A stretch of DNA of 8,247 nt from UBA8904 sp035448625 (GTDB taxonomy: Bacteria > Desulfobacterota > Syntrophia > Syntrophales > Smithellaceae): assembly GCA_035448625.1 (NCBI GenBank), contig DAOTJI010000095.1, forward strand, positions 1-8,247, written 5' to 3'. Position 1 is the stretch's first letter; the number at the start of each line of letters is the position of its first letter. The translations under genes were made by a program, and so were the position numbers. The notes under the pieces were generated by a model. It saw only the letters and a program-made list of their open reading frames with translations, had not been told where the DNA came from and did not search any database. Positions 5,177 to 8,247 of this stretch are shown here, piece after piece.

Positions 5177-5641
5177 ATGAATAAAAGATTCGGCGGTTTT
5201 ACTATGATCGAGATGATGGTGGTCATCGCCATTATCGGTGTATTATCAGCCATAGCCGTTCCCAGTTTCCTGGAATACGCCAGGAATCAAAGGTTGAGCG
5301 GAGCGGCGCGGCAGGTCTATACGGATCTGATGAATGCCAGGCAGCAGTCCGTGACGGAAAATAAGAAAATCATCGTGCAATTTGTGAATAACCATCAGTA
5401 CCAGTTTGTGCGGGACAATGACAACAGCGAAAACGTCACCACCGGCGATGAAACACTGTTTTTGCGGGATATCCATCCTGAGTATTCCGATATCACGTTT
5501 TCCGCTGATTTCAATCCCGCTTTTCGTCCCAATGGAACAGGGAAAAATCCTGTGATTACGTTGACCAGCTCCTCGACGGGGAAAACAAAATGCATTTACA
5601 TAAGCACGGCGGGACGGATAAGAATCGGAGACTGCTCCTGA
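5177..5641 (+). CDS. fimT: GspH/FimT-family minor pseudopilin
   Basis: This 154-residue protein has a short, positively charged class III leader MNKRFGG followed by FTMIEMMVVIAIIGVLSAIAVPSF. Cleavage is expected between G7 and F8, leaving the conserved glutamate at mature position 5 (E12). The hydrophobic helix covers about residues 8-31, followed by the amphipathic ARNQRLSGAARQVYTDLMNARQQSV segment, the FimT/GspH signature, and a beta-rich C-terminal domain ending STAGRIRIGDCS. C139 and C153 could form a C-terminal disulfide. In type IV pili FimT acts as a minor pilin and in some species binds DNA during uptake; here the exact role is unknown. It is the first gene after the sigma-54 promoter and 52 bases before the PilV-like gene. 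The 5177 start gives a typical seven-residue leader; starts at 5153 and 5171 are in frame. A type II secretion GspH is the alternative, made less likely by the PilV/W/X neighbours. Confidence 0.87.
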   Translation: MNKRFGGFTMIEMMVVIAIIGVLSAIAVPSFLEYARNQRLSGAARQVYTDLMNARQQSVTENKKIIVQFVNNHQYQFVRDNDNSENVTTGDETLFLRDIHPEYSDITFSADFNPAFRPNGTGKNPVITLTSSSTGKTKCIYISTAGRIRIGDCS

Positions 5642-5693
5642 TCCGTCGGAGTATGGATGCATTCTGTAGTGAGATCACAAAAACGGGCGGCGT

Positions 5694-6098
5694 ATGAATA
5701 AAAAAATATGGAATCATTTGAAAAAGGGAAGGGGATTTACACTTCTCGAAATCGTGATCGCAATCCTCATCCTGACCGTTGCCCTGCTTGGTCTGGCTTC
5801 GCTTACCTCCATGATCATCAAGGGAAATGCTTCCAACAAGACATTGACCATTGCGACTACGCTTGCGAAGGATAAGCTGGAGGAGCTGAGAAGCCTGTCT
5901 CTGCCTGCAGCGACGATACCCGCCAGTCATTCAGGAACAGATTACTGGGGGGCGAATCTTGACGCCGCGACATCGACCAACGCTTACTTTACCCGTACCT
6001 GGAGCGCGACCGGAACCGATCCGGTTACGATAAACGTTACGGTTACCTGGCCGACCAATCGGTCCGTGGTGCTTAAAACCATGCGTGCGAGAGATTGA
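5694..6098 (+). CDS. pilV: PilV-like minor pilin
   Basis: This 134-residue protein has a 14-residue basic leader ending KKGRG, then FTLLEIVIAILILTVALLGL. Prepilin peptidase should cut between G14 and F15, leaving glutamate at mature position 5 (E19). The membrane/assembly helix spans about 15-38. The helix continues through TLTIATTLAKDKLEELRSL (50-68), a region typical of PilV, where the AxxxAxxxLExLR pattern is conserved. The C-terminal part (about 80-134) is a small polar beta domain. It would be inserted into the inner membrane and join the tip/priming complex with the FimT-, PilW- and PilX-like neighbours. The gene is 52 bases after the FimT stop, with a GGGCGG upstream as a weak ribosome site, and 1 base before the PilW-like ATG, so it is co-transcribed. 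GspI of type II secretion is the main alternative. Confidence 0.85.
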   Translation: MNKKIWNHLKKGRGFTLLEIVIAILILTVALLGLASLTSMIIKGNASNKTLTIATTLAKDKLEELRSLSLPAATIPASHSGTDYWGANLDAATSTNAYFTRTWSATGTDPVTINVTVTWPTNRSVVLKTMRARD

Positions 6099-6099
6099 A

Positions 6100-6780
6100 A
6101 TGAAGAAAGAGTCCAAGGGCTTCACACTGATAGAATTGCTGATCGCCATGGTTGTGGGTCTGGTGGTTCTGGCCGCCACCTACAGCGTTTTCACGATTCA
6201 GAACAAGACTCTGACCACACAGGAAAAAATGGCGTCCAGCTATCAAAATGCACGTATCGCGATGGACATGATGATTCGGGACATCAGTATGGCCGGGTAT
6301 AATCACACGGGAACGGGGTCCTTGGTTCCCACGCCGCTGCCCCGTTGTACGAACACTCTGGTGACCGTCGGAACAGCCTGCGCGGGAATTACAGCGGCAA
6401 GCGCCAACTCGATCAGTTTAACAATGGATGTGGACGACGATTACGGCACGGGCGTTTCGGACGGAGATCGTGACGATGCCAATGAAAATATTACCTATGA
6501 CCTGTATACCTCATCAGACGGCGTAAAGGTACTGGGACGTAAATCTTCAACATCGGCCAGCAAACAGCCGGCTGTGGAATATGTGGAATCACTGAGTTTT
6601 GTTTATGAGGATGGCGCCGGAAATACGACAACGGATCTTTCACAGATCCGAAGAGTGAAAATTACCATTACCACCCGTGTCCCGACGGAAGATCCGGATT
6701 ATACGGATCCGACGTATGGAGACCACTACCGTCGCTATACTCTTACAGGGTATGCTACACCTAGGAACCTTAAATATTGA
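6100..6780 (+). CDS. pilW: PilW-like minor pilin
   Basis: This 226-residue protein has the six-residue-plus-glycine leader MKKESKG and then FTLIELLIAMVVGLVVLAATYSVF. Cleavage falls between G7 and F8, with glutamate at mature position 5 (E12). Residues 40-66 carry the PilW/GspJ-type helix and motif, SSYQNARIAMDMMIRDISMAGY, expected after the membrane helix. A cluster of eight aspartates lies at 110-126 (MDVDDDYGTGVSDGDRDD), resembling a calcium-binding loop. C83 and C94 could form a disulfide. The C-terminal half is beta-rich and ends RRYTLTGYATPRNLKY. The ATG at 6100 is one base after the PilV-like stop (TGAAATG), indicating coupled translation; a GTG at 6085 is in frame but lies inside the previous gene and would lengthen the leader. 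The order FimT-PilV-PilW-PilX matches known minor pilin operons. Confidence 0.88.
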   Translation: MKKESKGFTLIELLIAMVVGLVVLAATYSVFTIQNKTLTTQEKMASSYQNARIAMDMMIRDISMAGYNHTGTGSLVPTPLPRCTNTLVTVGTACAGITAASANSISLTMDVDDDYGTGVSDGDRDDANENITYDLYTSSDGVKVLGRKSSTSASKQPAVEYVESLSFVYEDGAGNTTTDLSQIRRVKITITTRVPTEDPDYTDPTYGDHYRRYTLTGYATPRNLKY

Positions 6781-6788
6781 GAGGCACC

Positions 6789-8054
6789 ATGAGAACCAGG
6801 ATTTGCATTCCTTCCAAAGACAGCCGACGGATGCCGTTCGGCAATGATAAGGGTATGGTCATGGCGGTCATCCTCATGCTAGTGGCCGTTCTGGTGATTC
6901 TGGGAACAACCGGTATTCTGACCGTGACAACGGATATGAAGATTTCCAGCAACTTCCGGGAAAACGCCAGGGCTCTTTACGATGCTGAGGCCGGAGTCAA
7001 TGCCGTGATTGCGAAGATCAACGAGGGCACTTTTACATGGCCATCTACAGGCAATTCGCAGGTCGTTACGGTAGCGTGTCCAGCGGATTTTAAATTCAAT
7101 GGCTGCGCCGGATCCGGCACCACCAGCGTCACTGTTACGAATGTGGACGGAACGTATTACCGGTTTCAGGTGACGGGATACGGCTACAACAATGCGGCCA
7201 AAACCATCGAGATTCGCTTTAAGAGAAAACCGGCGTTCGATTTTGGTCTTTTTGCCGACGGCGCGCTTGATATGAAGGCAGACGGTCAGGTGTACAGCTA
7301 TAATTCCACCGTGACGCCGGCTCCAAATCCCGCGGACTACCCCGGTGCTTCAACAGAAAACGGGGATGTGGGTTCCAATACAGAGGTCCGGGTTTATAAC
7401 GGCACATACATCAGCGGTGATGTCGGATTGGGCGCATCATCCGGTGGGGTGGACGCATCTTATACCGCAACAGGAACGCCGACTGTGACGGGAACCAATG
7501 CTACCGTGGGCAGAGTGGATCCTGATCCATTGGGGGCAGTGGGAGGGGAACTGGCCACCAAGTTCACCACCTACAGCGCAACCAACGATAATGCGTTGAG
7601 TGGTACCTCAGGCGTGTCCGGTACGGTCATAAACGGGAGCGCGACGCTGGTCGGCAAACCGGGAGGGGCAAACTATTACCTATCCAGCCTCACTCTGAAG
7701 AATGGTGATACTCTGACCGTTAACAATACCAACGGCCCGGTCAATATTTACCTGACCGGCGCCCTGGAGGCGAAAAACGGATCCGCAATCAATGTTACCG
7801 GGTCCACGCTGGATTTTTCCATTTTTTCCAATTCCACCCAGGGTATTGTTTTCAAGCATAGCAGCGCTTTCAAAGGCGTTGTATATGCGCCCTACGCGCC
7901 CATCGAGATGAAAAACAGCGCCGACACGTTCGGCCTGATATGGGGGGGCTCGATCGATATAAAAAATTCCGGTCAATTTTTCTTTGACGAGGCACTGAAT
8001 AATAAATTTCTTTCCAAAAAGGTGACGATCGCTTCCTGGAAAGACGTCATGTAA
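6789..8054 (+). CDS. pilX: PilX-like pilus assembly protein with long C-terminal repetitive beta domain
   Basis: This 421-residue protein begins with a basic segment and KGMVMAVILMLVAVLVILGTT, a membrane helix at about 22-48, then TTDMKISSNFRENARALYDAEAGVNAVIAKI (48-77), the PilX N-terminal signature. The mature position equivalent to the pilin glutamate is a valine, as is common in PilX-type proteins. Beyond residue 150 the protein changes character: a Gly/Ser/Thr/Asn-rich region with short repeated turns (GDVGSNTEV, GDVGLGASS, GTSGVSGTV) runs into VNIYLTGALEAKNGSAINVTG and, near the end, GVVYAPYAPIEMKNSADTFGLIWGGSIDIKNSG, ending FFFDEAL. Such tails occur in delta-proteobacterial PilX-like proteins (DUF7305-type) and look like a stacked beta-strand or beta-helix fold, exposed at the pilus tip. 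The ATG at 6789 has GAGAGG four bases upstream. The gene is 8 bases after the PilW-like stop. Function in adhesion or tip assembly is inference. Confidence 0.85.
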   Translation: MRTRICIPSKDSRRMPFGNDKGMVMAVILMLVAVLVILGTTGILTVTTDMKISSNFRENARALYDAEAGVNAVIAKINEGTFTWPSTGNSQVVTVACPADFKFNGCAGSGTTSVTVTNVDGTYYRFQVTGYGYNNAAKTIEIRFKRKPAFDFGLFADGALDMKADGQVYSYNSTVTPAPNPADYPGASTENGDVGSNTEVRVYNGTYISGDVGLGASSGGVDASYTATGTPTVTGTNATVGRVDPDPLGAVGGELATKFTTYSATNDNALSGTSGVSGTVINGSATLVGKPGGANYYLSSLTLKNGDTLTVNNTNGPVNIYLTGALEAKNGSAINVTGSTLDFSIFSNSTQGIVFKHSSAFKGVVYAPYAPIEMKNSADTFGLIWGGSIDIKNSGQFFFDEALNNKFLSKKVTIASWKDVM

Positions 8055-8189
8055 AAAACGCTGCCCGGCGAGGGATTCGGCAATAAAAGTCTATAAAATC
8101 GAATCAGCACAACAGCGCTGCCCGGTTTGTTCATGATCGCTTTCAGGCTTTCCGAATTTCCTGTTTTTTTCTTAACGTTTTCCCAGTAC

Positions 8190-8215
8190 TGAGAATATTC
8201 AACTTGAGAATATTC
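8190..8215. promoter_or_regulatory. Tandem 11-mer boxes, candidate regulator site
   Basis: TGAGAATATTC occurs identically at 8190-8200 and 8205-8215, fifteen bases apart. Each contains the 8-bp palindrome GAATATTC. The second copy ends two bases before the -35 box of the promoter at the right edge, the classic position for an activator or repressor site. Confidence 0.5.
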
Positions 8216-8217
8216 GA

Positions 8218-8246
8218 TTGACACGCGGGGCCATTTTCCATATGAT
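8218..8246 (+). promoter_or_regulatory. Near-consensus sigma-70 promoter at the right edge
   Basis: TTGACA (8218-8223), a 17-bp spacer and TATGAT (8241-8246, five of six matches) form a strong predicted promoter pointing right. Its start site and gene lie beyond the window. It implies that what follows the PilX-like gene is, at least partly, its own transcription unit. Confidence 0.65.
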
Positions 8247-8247
8247 T

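Noticed and set aside
5246..5662. A 138-codon minus-strand open frame
   Set aside because: It is antisense to the FimT-like gene, which has a clear prepilin leader and C-terminal motif.
7973..8224. An 83-codon minus-strand open frame at the end of the window
   Set aside because: Half lies opposite the PilX-like gene and the rest covers the tandem boxes; there is no ribosome site and no recognisable protein feature.

Overview
The window looks like a chromosomal segment of a Gram-negative bacterium. A minor pilin cluster of the FimT/PilV/PilW/PilX type, an RfaH/UpxY-like antiterminator, a sigma-54 promoter and REP-like palindromes together fit a Desulfobacterota (delta-proteobacterial, perhaps Syntrophales-like) genome. 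That placement is inference from gene content and style, not from any marker gene.

Layout from left to right. Positions 1-282 (minus) hold the N-terminal part of a NusG-like specialised antiterminator that leaves the window on the left; such genes usually head polysaccharide operons. A divergent spacer (283-475) holds two nested hairpins that share a 17-base core but have unrelated outer stems, followed by a third perfect hairpin. Next comes a plus-strand FAD-dependent dehydrogenase of unknown substrate (476-2164). Its 3' end overlaps by 68 bp the 3' end of a convergent ribD (2097-3227, minus), which encodes the bifunctional riboflavin-pathway deaminase/reductase.

A small, AT-richer toxin-antitoxin module follows (3326-3989, plus). 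It has a PIN-domain toxin first and a Phd/YefM-type antitoxin second, which is the reverse of the usual order. It is driven by a strong sigma-70 promoter whose -10 lies inside a perfect 12-bp palindrome and whose predicted start site falls on the toxin ATG. The spacer 3990-4209 has no gene but carries hairpins and a REP-type paired palindrome.

The right half is type IV pilus biology. A bifunctional prepilin peptidase (4210-4974) is followed by a 202-bp regulatory spacer with a textbook sigma-54 promoter, a possible sigma-70 promoter and a helically phased direct repeat. Then comes a four-gene minor pilin run: FimT/GspH-like (5177-5641), PilV-like (5694-6098), PilW-like (6100-6780) and PilX-like (6789-8054). 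The peptidase would cleave and N-methylate the first three; the minor pilins would form the priming/tip complex of a type IV pilus. The PilX-like protein carries a long C-terminal repetitive beta-rich domain. No pilY1 or major pilin is visible, but a near-consensus sigma-70 promoter preceded by two identical 11-mers sits at the right edge and points at a further gene outside the window.

The most distinctive signals are regulatory: the paired hairpins at 305-397, the promoter/operator/start arrangement of the toxin gene, the sigma-54 promoter of the minor pilin run, and the tandem palindromic boxes at 8190-8215. I do not see a clearly new multi-gene system.
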